Shown in pieces: positions 57,291 through 64,000 of a DNA stretch of 64,000 nucleotides. The DNA lies in assembly GCF_000222485.1 (NCBI RefSeq), contig NC_015914.1:868001-932000 (forward strand). The letters run 5' to 3'. The DNA is from Cyclobacterium marinum DSM 745 (lineage in GTDB: Bacteria; Bacteroidota; Bacteroidia; Cytophagales; Cyclobacteriaceae). Under the pieces are notes generated by a model, which made no database searches, was not told the DNA's origin, and saw nothing but the letters and a program-made list of their open reading frames with translations. Numbering within the stretch: position 1 is the first letter of the stretch; each line of letters opens with the position of its first letter. A program made the position numbers and the translations under genes.

Positions 57291-57839
57291 TCAATCTATT
57301 TTCACTACATCAGATTCAGAAACGCCTAAAGCATTTGTCACAGCCTCATAATCATTTAAATCCAATTTTGCATTATCTTGCAAAAATTCCCCGGGTAGAT
57401 AAACAATCCTTATATAATGATTTAAGGTCCAATCCTCTGAAACCGTTGTTAGATCCGTATTGCCTGTCATATAAACATTGATAAAATCTGCCGTATATTG
57501 ATAATTGTACATCAACGTTATTCCATCATCTAAAAAGACAGTATTAGGCAGAGGCCTCCATAGAGGCTTATCATCAATTACATTCCACAACATAAATACC
57601 AGAAGATTATCACTATCAGCTATTTCAAATCCAAAAGAATTTGAAAAGCTATTTTCTTCAGTAAAGTCAACCTCTGTTTCAACTACTAGGTTTATAAGGG
57701 AGATTCCATCCTCACCATCTACTCCATCTTCCCCGTCAATCCCATCAATCCCGGGAGGTCCCTGTGGCCCTTCAGGACCTTCACATGCCGGCAGAACCGC
57801 TATGGTCACCAAGGCTATTAGGTATACAATTCTTTTCAT
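57291..57839 (-). CDS. Lipoprotein with nine collagen-like G-X-Y triplets
   Basis: Protein of 182 residues. The signal ends 'AVLPAC', with Cys19 acylated. Immediately after come nine Gly-X-Y triplets at residues 21-47: GPE GPQ GPP GID GID GED GVD GED GIS, acidic in the second half. The remaining 135 residues form a beta-rich domain that aligns with the next gene upstream ('WRPLPNTVF', 'YNYQYTADFINVYMTGN', 'IRIVYLPGEF'). Short G-X-Y stalks in bacteria can trimerise; here nine triplets are few, so a stalk or linker role is inferred. It is probably on the outer membrane. I do not recognise the C-terminal family. Confidence 0.82.
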   Translation of the reverse strand: MKRIVYLIALVTIAVLPACEGPEGPQGPPGIDGIDGEDGVDGEDGISLINLVVETEVDFTEENSFSNSFGFEIADSDNLLVFMLWNVIDDKPLWRPLPNTVFLDDGITLMYNYQYTADFINVYMTGNTDLTTVSEDWTLNHYIRIVYLPGEFLQDNAKLDLNDYEAVTNALGVSESDVVKID

Positions 57840-57918
57840 AGAAATTAATTTAAATCAATATTTTACGATGCGTTTTATGAAAGATAATGTGTAAAATCCC
57901 GAATTACAACAAAATATA

Positions 57919-57950
57919 AAAAAAACAGTCCACCCTCAGGCAAACTGTTT
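57919..57950 (-). terminator. Terminator after the second collagen-like lipoprotein gene
   Basis: AAACAGT (57923-57929) pairs with ACTGTTT (57944-57950). On the minus strand the hairpin ends in a run of T and lies 32 bases past the stop at 57982. Confidence 0.8.
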
Positions 57951-57981
57951 AAATCTCTTTTAAACCTCTTTTTCTGTATAT

Positions 57982-58518
57982 TTAATCTAAAACCCTTCTT
58001 GTGATGTCTTTTTCTTCTACACCTAACATCTCCAAGACTGCATCATGATCTGAATAATCCATCCTAAGATCTATTCTATCAGCTGGCACAATCAAAACCC
58101 TAAATATTTGAGAATCGGTAAAACCGGACTCTAAAGTATTGAGGTCAAAATCTCCATTCATGAAAATCGCATAATCGTAAAAAGTAAAATCATAATCATA
58201 TGTAAAAATCCCGTTAGTATGAAATACAACTTGAGGAATCAATCTCCATATGTCATTATTGTCCTGATCCAACCCGGCCAATCTATAAATGAGCACTTTG
58301 TCTGACTCTAAGATATCGAAACCATATTCACCACTTACGCCAAAATTGCCTGCTTGAGTAAAGTCTCCTTCAATTTCAAAAACCTCCCCAACAATATTTA
58401 CACCATCTGCACCTGCAGGCCCTGTTGGCCCGACGGGACCCTCACAACTTACCAATACCAAGGCTGTGGCAAAAACCAAAAATATTTTCGTGCTAAATAA
58501 ATAATTGCTCCTATTCAT
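57982..58518 (-). CDS. Lipoprotein with five collagen-like triplets (paralogue)
   Basis: Protein of 178 residues. Lipobox at 'LVLVSC' gives Cys25, followed by GPV GPT GPA GAD GVN (27-41). The C-terminal domain carries the same blocks as the neighbour ('IWRLIPQVVFHTNG', 'YDYDFTFYDYAIFMNGDFDL', 'FRVLIVPADRI', 'VLEMLGVEEKDI'), so the two are tandem paralogues that diverged in stalk length. It has its own terminator, implying separate transcription. Surface or periplasmic role; function unknown. Confidence 0.82.
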   Translation of the reverse strand: MNRSNYLFSTKIFLVFATALVLVSCEGPVGPTGPAGADGVNIVGEVFEIEGDFTQAGNFGVSGEYGFDILESDKVLIYRLAGLDQDNNDIWRLIPQVVFHTNGIFTYDYDFTFYDYAIFMNGDFDLNTLESGFTDSQIFRVLIVPADRIDLRMDYSDHDAVLEMLGVEEKDITRRVLD

Positions 58519-58642
58519 AATTTTAAAATTTAATTGACCCTATTTTAATTTTTGAAATCCAAAACCATACCAAAAAAACTTATGTAAAATAAAAAAACCA
58601 ATAGACCACTATGATTTTAAAAGTAATCCTCAGCCCTCATTT

Positions 58643-59161
58643 TTATTGCTTGACTGGTGCCCAAACTTCTACACAATCACTTGAAATAATTTTATCAATA
58701 AAAACACCTTCCAGTTCAAGCCCCTTTTCCTTAGCAAATAATCGGATTGCATCTTTTGCCTTTTCCGGTCCGGGCATTACAAAACGACTCATCTCCAACC
58801 TTGCAACAATAGCACGGCTACAAGAAAGGGGCAGTTTGATCCAAGGTTTTCTCAATCCCTCCTCCTTAATTTTAGATTCATACCCAATAAAGACATGAAG
58901 GGTATCCCGTTTCCCCTCAGGTTCTTTATAATATATGGTATGCAGAGGACTGTCTTTCCTAGCCTCTTCCACCATTTGAAAATGCTCTCCTATCTCTTTA
59001 TCTTGGGGAACTCCAATAAAATCCACCCCTATCAAATTAATTGGATTACAATCGGTAAGCCTAGTGTTAATAGGATTGAATCCTCCCAGATAATAATATG
59101 CTAAGGTCAGAACAAGCATTAAAAGACCAATAAGTGCAGCAACAATTTTTACTTTTGCCAT
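58643..59161 (-). CDS. Membrane-anchored protein, possible GyrI-like effector-binding fold
   Basis: Protein of 172 residues with one N-terminal membrane helix (about 5-27, 'IVAALIGLLMLVLTLAYYYL') and a periplasmic alpha/beta domain. Paired strands such as 'LHTIYYKEPEGKRDTLHVFIGYES' and 'RAIVARLEMSRFVMPGPEKAKDAI' and the final 'DCVEVWAPVKQ' are reminiscent of SOUL/GyrI-like domains, but this is only a resemblance. Its start shares one base with the stop of the upstream gene (TAATG), so the two are coupled. Confidence 0.6.
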   Translation of the reverse strand: MAKVKIVAALIGLLMLVLTLAYYYLGGFNPINTRLTDCNPINLIGVDFIGVPQDKEIGEHFQMVEEARKDSPLHTIYYKEPEGKRDTLHVFIGYESKIKEEGLRKPWIKLPLSCSRAIVARLEMSRFVMPGPEKAKDAIRLFAKEKGLELEGVFIDKIISSDCVEVWAPVKQ

Positions 59162-59751
59162 TATTTTCCAAATAAATATCTTGCTCCAATAGCACCTTGA
59201 CCTTTGAGGTGAAGCCTATCTACAATTTCTGTTAAAAAGCCAAATTCAACAAATACAGCTATTGGCAAATCTTCAAAATAATAGGATGAACCTACAAAAA
59301 CTTCAGGCCCAAAATCGATATTCGAGCGACTTTCTACCAATTCTGGGGCATCTTCAGAAGCATTTGGTGTACTGTAATAGTAATCAATACTTACGGATCT
59401 AAACTGAAGTCCTAAACCAGCATAAACAGTCAATTCCCCTTCAGAAATATTGAAATCCTCAGTAAAAGCCTCCTCATAAATCCCCCTTGCTTGAAGGGAA
59501 AAGGCACCTGAGACCTGATGTGCATAATATCGAGCAGAGCTTACCGGCCGATTATTCTCAAATGTACGCCTATAGTATTGCCCACTATTTTGGCTTCCCC
59601 TTCCCAAAATTCCCTCCAATGAAAATTTATCATTTATCGGTGTCTTATAAGTGACACCATAGGGATCACCCAGCCTTAAGCCCAGCTGATGTTGTTGACC
59701 AAAGGTGGAATAAGAAACAAGCATCAATAGTAAAGGCAATATGTATTTCAT
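59161..59751 (-). CDS. Outer-membrane beta-barrel protein
   Basis: Protein of 196 residues from the ATG at 59751. Signal peptide 'MKYILPLLLMLVSYSTFGQQ'. The mature chain has repeated amphipathic strands ('LGLRLGDPYGVTYKTPINDKFSLEGILG', 'LTVYAGLGLQFRSVSIDYYYS', 'FGPEVFVGSSYYFED') and ends 'GAIGARYLFGK', matching small Bacteroidota eight-strand barrels. Coupled to the membrane-anchored gene downstream. Specific role unknown. Confidence 0.75.
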   Translation of the reverse strand: MKYILPLLLMLVSYSTFGQQHQLGLRLGDPYGVTYKTPINDKFSLEGILGRGSQNSGQYYRRTFENNRPVSSARYYAHQVSGAFSLQARGIYEEAFTEDFNISEGELTVYAGLGLQFRSVSIDYYYSTPNASEDAPELVESRSNIDFGPEVFVGSSYYFEDLPIAVFVEFGFLTEIVDRLHLKGQGAIGARYLFGK

Positions 59752-59954
59752 GTGTTCAGACAAAATTTGAATACTTTAACAATTCCATGCTTACGGCGAC
59801 ATAGCCAAACAAGTTACAGTTTAGCCAAAATTTACATATAAATAAAAGCGAAATAATTTTATCTCATCAAATCAATTAATATTAGTGTCTCCATCTGATT
59901 TACGCTTTTAAAGCAAAAACCATAGGGAATCATTTCTATTAAAATCAAAACATT

Positions 59955-61730
59955 TCATTCCACTACAACTGATTTTAATTGCATTTGATACAGCTGTGAA
60001 TAAAAGCCATCTTTCTTAAGCAATACCTCATGGGTACCATGTTCCACGATCTCCCCTTTGTTTAAAACAATTATTTTATCAGCCTTTTGGATGGTGGATA
60101 ATCGGTGTGCAATAATTATTGAAGTCCTACCATGCATCATTTTTTCTATCGCAGCCTGAATCAACTCTTCTGTTTCAGTATCCACAGAAGAAGTGGCCTC
60201 ATCTAGTATAATTATCTCAGGATCGTATACCATAGCCCTTACAAAGGATATCAGTTGGCGTTGACCTACAGACAATGTTCCGCCTCTTTCTTTTACATCA
60301 TATTCCAACCCTCCGGGCAAACGCTCAATAAACCTTCTCGCTCCAACCAAATCTGCAGCGTACAACACCTGCTCCTTTGTAATGTCTGGATTTCCAAGTG
60401 TAATGTTTTGAAAAATGGTATCAGAAAATAAAAATACATCCTGCAATACAACCCCCACATGTTTTCTCAGGGTAGCCAAATCAAATTCCTTAATTGGTCT
60501 TCCATCTACTAGAATGGCACCTTTATTAACGTCATAAAACCTGCTGATAAGATTAATAACAGAAGACTTGCCTGCACCTGTGGCACCTACCAAGGCGATG
60601 GTCTCTCCATGATTTGCTTTAAAACTAATGTCTTTCAATACCCAATCTTCATCATTGTAAGCAAACCAAACATTATTAAAGGCTATGTCTCCTTTTACCT
60701 TTTCGGGACAATTGTTGCCTTCATCCGGAATTTGCTCGTCATTTTCTAAGATATTAAAAATTCTAGAAGAACTAACCACACCCATTTGAAGGGTATTAAA
60801 CCGATCAGCAATCATTCTTATAGGCCTAAAAAATAACTGCAAATACATGATAAAAGAAATAAGTACTCCGACTTTTATTTCAAGGTCAAAAACACCTGTG
60901 GCTCCATACCAAACTACCAAGCCAATCCCCATGGCCTGAATGATTTCAGAAACAGGGTAATATATGGAATAATACATGACAGACTTAAGGTGAGCCTTTC
61001 GATGTTCTTTATTGATAGTTTGAAACTTTTCATATTCCCTTTCTTGTCGATTAAAAACCTGAATAATATTCATTCCGGTAATGTGTTCTTGAAGAAAAGA
61101 ATTTAAATTTGAAACCGCATTTCTAACATCATTAAAGGAAACTTTTACTTTTTCTTTAAAGATATAAGTAGAAATAATTAGGAGAGGTAAGGTACAAAGA
61201 CTTACTAGTGTAAGCTGCCAGTCCACATAAAACATCACTCCCAAAATAGCAATAAGCTGCAGAAGGTCTCCTATGATTTCCGCTAACCCCTGACTAAACA
61301 CATCGGAAAGAGACTCTACATCGGAGATATTCCTGGTAACCAATCGGCCAATCGGGGTATTGTCAAAATATTTCAACCGCATTTTCAACAAATGCTTGTA
61401 CAATTTCACCCTTATGTCTCGGATAATCACCTGGCCAATCCAACCGGAAAGATAAGTATGGCCAAATTGAACTACTGCATGAATTAACAATAAGCCGATT
61501 AGCAAATAAGTCATCCTGAGTAGTCCTGCCCCATCACCTACTGTAACATAATCATCAATGGCTTTTTGAATTAATAAAGGTCGAGTTGGCGCCAATAATG
61601 CCAACAATAAGGTGAGCCCTACCAAAAGATAAAATCTCCCTTTATAGGGCGTAACGAAAGTGTACAACCTCCTTAACACCTTGGTGTCAATTATGTCACC
61701 ACTTTTTATATTTTCTTTTTCAAGTCCCAA
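59955..61730 (-). CDS. ABC exporter, MdlB/MsbA-like half-transporter
   Basis: Protein of 591 residues. Six membrane helices lie at about 35-330, with 'GRLVTRNISDVESLSD' between them. The nucleotide-binding domain has Walker A 'GATGAGKSS' near 380-388, the signature 'LSVGQRQL' near 482-489, Walker B 'IIILDEATSSVD' near 503-514 and the 'IIAHRLSTI' H-loop. It would work as a homodimer or with a partner encoded elsewhere, exporting lipid or a hydrophobic compound. The only start that includes the full N-terminus is a TTG at 61730, 11 bases after the truA stop, with an in-frame stop just upstream. Confidence 0.92.
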   Translation of the reverse strand: MGLEKENIKSGDIIDTKVLRRLYTFVTPYKGRFYLLVGLTLLLALLAPTRPLLIQKAIDDYVTVGDGAGLLRMTYLLIGLLLIHAVVQFGHTYLSGWIGQVIIRDIRVKLYKHLLKMRLKYFDNTPIGRLVTRNISDVESLSDVFSQGLAEIIGDLLQLIAILGVMFYVDWQLTLVSLCTLPLLIISTYIFKEKVKVSFNDVRNAVSNLNSFLQEHITGMNIIQVFNRQEREYEKFQTINKEHRKAHLKSVMYYSIYYPVSEIIQAMGIGLVVWYGATGVFDLEIKVGVLISFIMYLQLFFRPIRMIADRFNTLQMGVVSSSRIFNILENDEQIPDEGNNCPEKVKGDIAFNNVWFAYNDEDWVLKDISFKANHGETIALVGATGAGKSSVINLISRFYDVNKGAILVDGRPIKEFDLATLRKHVGVVLQDVFLFSDTIFQNITLGNPDITKEQVLYAADLVGARRFIERLPGGLEYDVKERGGTLSVGQRQLISFVRAMVYDPEIIILDEATSSVDTETEELIQAAIEKMMHGRTSIIIAHRLSTIQKADKIIVLNKGEIVEHGTHEVLLKKDGFYSQLYQMQLKSVVVE

Positions 61731-61741
61731 TATGGTAGATT

Positions 61742-62497
61742 TTACTTAAAAATTCGTTCCGGATAATTTACTTTGCTCAGAAACAAGCCGTGAGCAGGTG
61801 CCGAACTTCCTGCCAAGTTTCGGTCTTTGCTTGATATTATTTCCGACATAGCAACGCTTTCTAAATGCCCCCTGCCTACTTTTACCAAAGTCCCAACAAT
61901 TGCTCTAACCATCCCCCTCAAGAATCGGTTGGCTTGTATATGAAAGACCAAACCGTTACTTGTTTGTTCCCAAGAAGCGTTATTAATTTCACATATAAAT
62001 GTTTTTACATCTGTTTTTCTGCGACTAAAGCATTCAAAATCCTGTTTTCCAAGCAGTAATTTGGCTGCTGACGCCATGGCCTCCTCATCAAGGTCATAAT
62101 AACAATGCCATGACTTCCCAATTAGAAAAGGATCTTTCCTAAATGTAATATGGTATTCATACCTCCTAAATTCTGCATCAAATCGGGCATGGGCATTCTC
62201 TTTTACAGGAACAACATCAAAGACAGCGATACCATCAGGTAATAAGCCGTTAATTCTTTTCAAGAAATATTCCTTGGTAAAATCTAAATCAACATCAAAA
62301 TGAGCAAATTGTTGCAAGGCGTGAACCCCTGCATCCGTACGCCCACTCCCCATAATACTCATGGGACGTCGAAAAAGAGTGGACAGGGCATTTTCTAATT
62401 CTTCTTGAACAGAAACAGCATTCTTTTGCTTTTGCCAGCCATGGTAATTGCTCCCATCATAGGACAGCTCAATAAAATAGCGGGAAGATTCATTCAT
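61742..62497 (-). CDS. truA: tRNA pseudouridine(38-40) synthase TruA
   Basis: Protein of 251 residues from the ATG at 62497 ('MNESSRYFIELSYDGSNYHG'); the open frame to 62587 adds a non-conserved lead that would overlap the divergent promoter. The catalytic Asp is Asp55 in 'GSGRTDAGVHA'. 'NGLLPDGIAVFDV', 'HARFDAEFRRYEYHI' and 'RFLRGMVRAIVGTLVKVG' are TruA blocks. It isomerises uridines 38-40 in the anticodon stem of many tRNAs. The ABC exporter gene follows closely and is probably co-transcribed. Confidence 0.96.
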   Translation of the reverse strand: MNESSRYFIELSYDGSNYHGWQKQKNAVSVQEELENALSTLFRRPMSIMGSGRTDAGVHALQQFAHFDVDLDFTKEYFLKRINGLLPDGIAVFDVVPVKENAHARFDAEFRRYEYHITFRKDPFLIGKSWHCYYDLDEEAMASAAKLLLGKQDFECFSRRKTDVKTFICEINNASWEQTSNGLVFHIQANRFLRGMVRAIVGTLVKVGRGHLESVAMSEIISSKDRNLAGSSAPAHGLFLSKVNYPERIFK

Positions 62498-62598
62498 TTC
62501 ATCTGCAAAGATAAAAATATACCCTAATTTCAAGTTCGATTTTGAATATTCCTTGCGAAAATTCAAATAACCCATTTTCTTTGTCAAAAGATTTAAAG

Positions 62599-63078
62599 AT
62601 GATTCAAAGAATTCAAAGTGTATTTCTACTTTTAGTAGCTATTTCAATGGTGACATCCACCTTATTTCCAATTTGGCTACAAGTAAATCCGGACCAAACC
62701 CAATCCATGGAGATGACGGCATGGTATACCACCATTACCGATACTGTTAAGGAGAGTGTAATTTCACAATCCAATAATTCTTACATTGGAATATTGGCAC
62801 TAATTACTGCGGCAATGGCCATTTATAGCCTTTTGCAATATAAAAATCGAAAAAAACAGTTACTTGTCAACATGATTAATGCCCTATTGATGGGCTTGAC
62901 TTTGGGCTTAGCCGTCTATACAAGTTTTCAATCCAACGAATCCTTTAATCCAACCGTTGGGGGTGCTTTCTTGATAGGATTTTATAGCATTGTTTTCGGT
63001 TTAATTATGAACCTTATCGCTAATAGGTTTATCAGAAAAGACGAAATGCTTATCCGATCAGTAGATAGAATTCGTTAA
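62599..63078 (+). CDS. DUF4293-family membrane protein
   Basis: Protein of 159 residues from the ATG at 62599 ('MIQRIQSVFLLLVAISMVTS'). Four membrane helices are visible: residues about 5-25, 55-75, 85-105 and 115-140. The start block and the layout match DUF4293, a small four-helix family restricted to Bacteroidota, often between truA and other housekeeping genes. Function unknown. It is divergent from truA with about 100 bases between the starts. Confidence 0.85.
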   Translation: MIQRIQSVFLLLVAISMVTSTLFPIWLQVNPDQTQSMEMTAWYTTITDTVKESVISQSNNSYIGILALITAAMAIYSLLQYKNRKKQLLVNMINALLMGLTLGLAVYTSFQSNESFNPTVGGAFLIGFYSIVFGLIMNLIANRFIRKDEMLIRSVDRIR

Positions 63079-63131
63079 ATTCCCGGTGGATAGCCATAAG
63101 TGGATATGCAAGTATTTAAGTTCCAATTAAG

Positions 63132-64000
63132 ATGAAGATAGAAACCATTGCTATTCATGGAGGAAATGTGATCACAGACACATTAAAACCAATCATTCAG
63201 CCGGTCACGCTTTCTACAACTTTTGAGCATCAAGAGGATTCAATGTTGTACACAAGACTTGAGAATCCAAACAGGAAATCTCTTGAAACTGTAATGTCAT
63301 CTCTTGAGGGAGGAGCCGATGCGGCAGCATTCGCATCCGGAAATGCTGCCGGAAACGCGGTATTTCAAGCCTTGCCGGCCGGCACACACATGATCGCTCC
63401 GGATGACATGTACCACGGTATGAAAATGTTACTTCAAACAGTCTATAACGGCAAACTTGAGGTGCAATTCATTGACCTAACTGACCCAGAGAATCTTCGT
63501 AACGCCATCAAACCAACCACTGGATTATTGTGGATAGAAACACCTTCCAATCCACTTTTAAAAATTTCTGACATTAGGGTCTTGGCCTCCATAGCCAAAA
63601 AAAATGATTTAAAGGTGGTTTGTGACAGTACTTTTGCTACTCCTATTTATCAGCAGGCCTTGGAATTAGGTGCTGATATTGTCATGCACAGCAGCACCAA
63701 ATACATTAGTGGACACAGTGATATTCTAGGAGGAATACTAGTGACTAGAGTAAAGGATGATTTTTGGCAAAGCATAAAAAATGTGCAAGGCCTAGCCGGA
63801 GCAGTACCTTCTCCAATGGACAGCTACCTTCTTACTCGAAGTATTAAAACCCTTCCCTACCGCATGAAGGCACACGCATTCAATGCCAAAAGAGTTGCAG
63901 ATTTCTTGGAAAACCACCCTTATGTAGAGAAGGTCTATTATCCCGGGCTTGCCAGCCATAGGGGTTTTGAAACAGCCAAAAGTCAAATGAAAGGATTTGG
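63132..64000 (+). CDS. PLP-dependent trans-sulfuration enzyme (Cys/Met metabolism family), 3' end beyond window
   Basis: Partial gene of 289+ codons, open at the right edge. It starts 'MKIETIAIHGGNVITDTLKP' and includes 'PVTLSTTFEH', 'YTRLENPNRKSLE', 'AAFASGNAAGNAVFQAL', 'WIETPSNPLLKISDI' and 'HSSTKYISGHSDILGG', in which Lys190 (codon 63699-63701) is the PLP Schiff-base lysine. 'GLAGAVPSPMDSYLLTRSIKTL' follows. This is the cystathionine gamma-synthase/gamma-lyase/methionine gamma-lyase family. I cannot say which reaction it performs because the specificity loops are shared and the end is missing. It begins 53 bases after DUF4293. Confidence 0.93.
   Translation, partial: MKIETIAIHGGNVITDTLKPIIQPVTLSTTFEHQEDSMLYTRLENPNRKSLETVMSSLEGGADAAAFASGNAAGNAVFQALPAGTHMIAPDDMYHGMKMLLQTVYNGKLEVQFIDLTDPENLRNAIKPTTGLLWIETPSNPLLKISDIRVLASIAKKNDLKVVCDSTFATPIYQQALELGADIVMHSSTKYISGHSDILGGILVTRVKDDFWQSIKNVQGLAGAVPSPMDSYLLTRSIKTLPYRMKAHAFNAKRVADFLENHPYVEKVYYPGLASHRGFETAKSQMKGF

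Noticed and set aside
1..64000. CRISPR arrays, tRNA genes, phage genes and insertion sequences
   Set aside because: No regularly spaced repeats, cloverleaf-forming segments, integrase/transposase genes or target-site duplications were found by eye.

Overview
The window looks like one contiguous, AT-rich chromosomal piece of a marine-type Bacteroidota, most likely Cytophagales/Cyclobacteriaceae. This is inferred from gene content only: type IX secretion (T9SS) genes, secreted proteins with C-terminal T9SS sorting domains, DUF4293/DUF4397/DUF4097 proteins, PadR-PspC pairs, and start sites without a clear Shine-Dalgarno sequence. I see no tRNA, rRNA, insertion sequence, prophage or CRISPR array. 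A T9SS sortase gene is cut at the left edge and a PLP-dependent sulfur amino-acid enzyme is cut at the right edge.

Layout. 1-2583 (-): a porV2-like/porU2-like T9SS pair. 2975-5262 (+): a PadR regulator and a double-PspC membrane protein. 5645-7566 (+): a beta-CASP metallo-beta-lactamase exonuclease and a small lipoprotein. 7687-10979 (+): an ECF sigma factor, a putative anti-sigma/membrane protein, an outer-membrane barrel and a repetitive DUF4097 solenoid, probably one envelope-stress operon. 11040-12649 (-): a PaaE-like flavo-iron-sulfur reductase and a four-helix membrane partner. 12853-15072 (+): a DUF4397 lipoprotein and purB. 15420-19757 (-): a heparinase II/III-like lyase, an orphan helical protein, then a three-gene SPFH / two-TM / Arc-type RHH module whose last gene is only 57 codons. 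20118-22798 (+): an MFS permease and an MscS channel. 23614-33831 (+): two tandem paralogous secreted proteins of about 1,500 residues (beta-helix, jelly roll, Ig-like, three malectin-like domains, T9SS sorting domain).

33960-55925 (-) is a Wzx/Wzy-type exopolysaccharide locus of about 22 kb: two initiating sugar-phosphate transferases, Wza-like export lipoprotein, Wzc-like BY-kinase, Wzx flippase, Wzy-like polymerase, nine glycosyltransferases, a fused bi-domain oxidoreductase and an alpha/alpha-toroid-like protein. 56138-59751 (-): hemE, two paralogous lipoproteins with short collagen-like stalks, and a coupled pair of envelope proteins. 59955-62497 (-): truA and an ABC exporter. 62599-64000 (+): a DUF4293 membrane protein and the truncated PLP enzyme.

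How the genes may work together (inference): the EPS locus makes and exports a complex polysaccharide. The two giant proteins are encoded head-on to it and end in T9SS sorting domains; they carry carbohydrate-binding-type domains and could bind, modify or trim surface glycan. T9SS components for their delivery lie at the left edge. The most unusual elements are the paired giant proteins beside the EPS locus, a 20-bp perfect palindrome in front of the porV2/porU2 pair, clustered GGTATT-type repeats in front of the PadR gene, the SPFH/Arc module, and the collagen-stalk lipoprotein pair.
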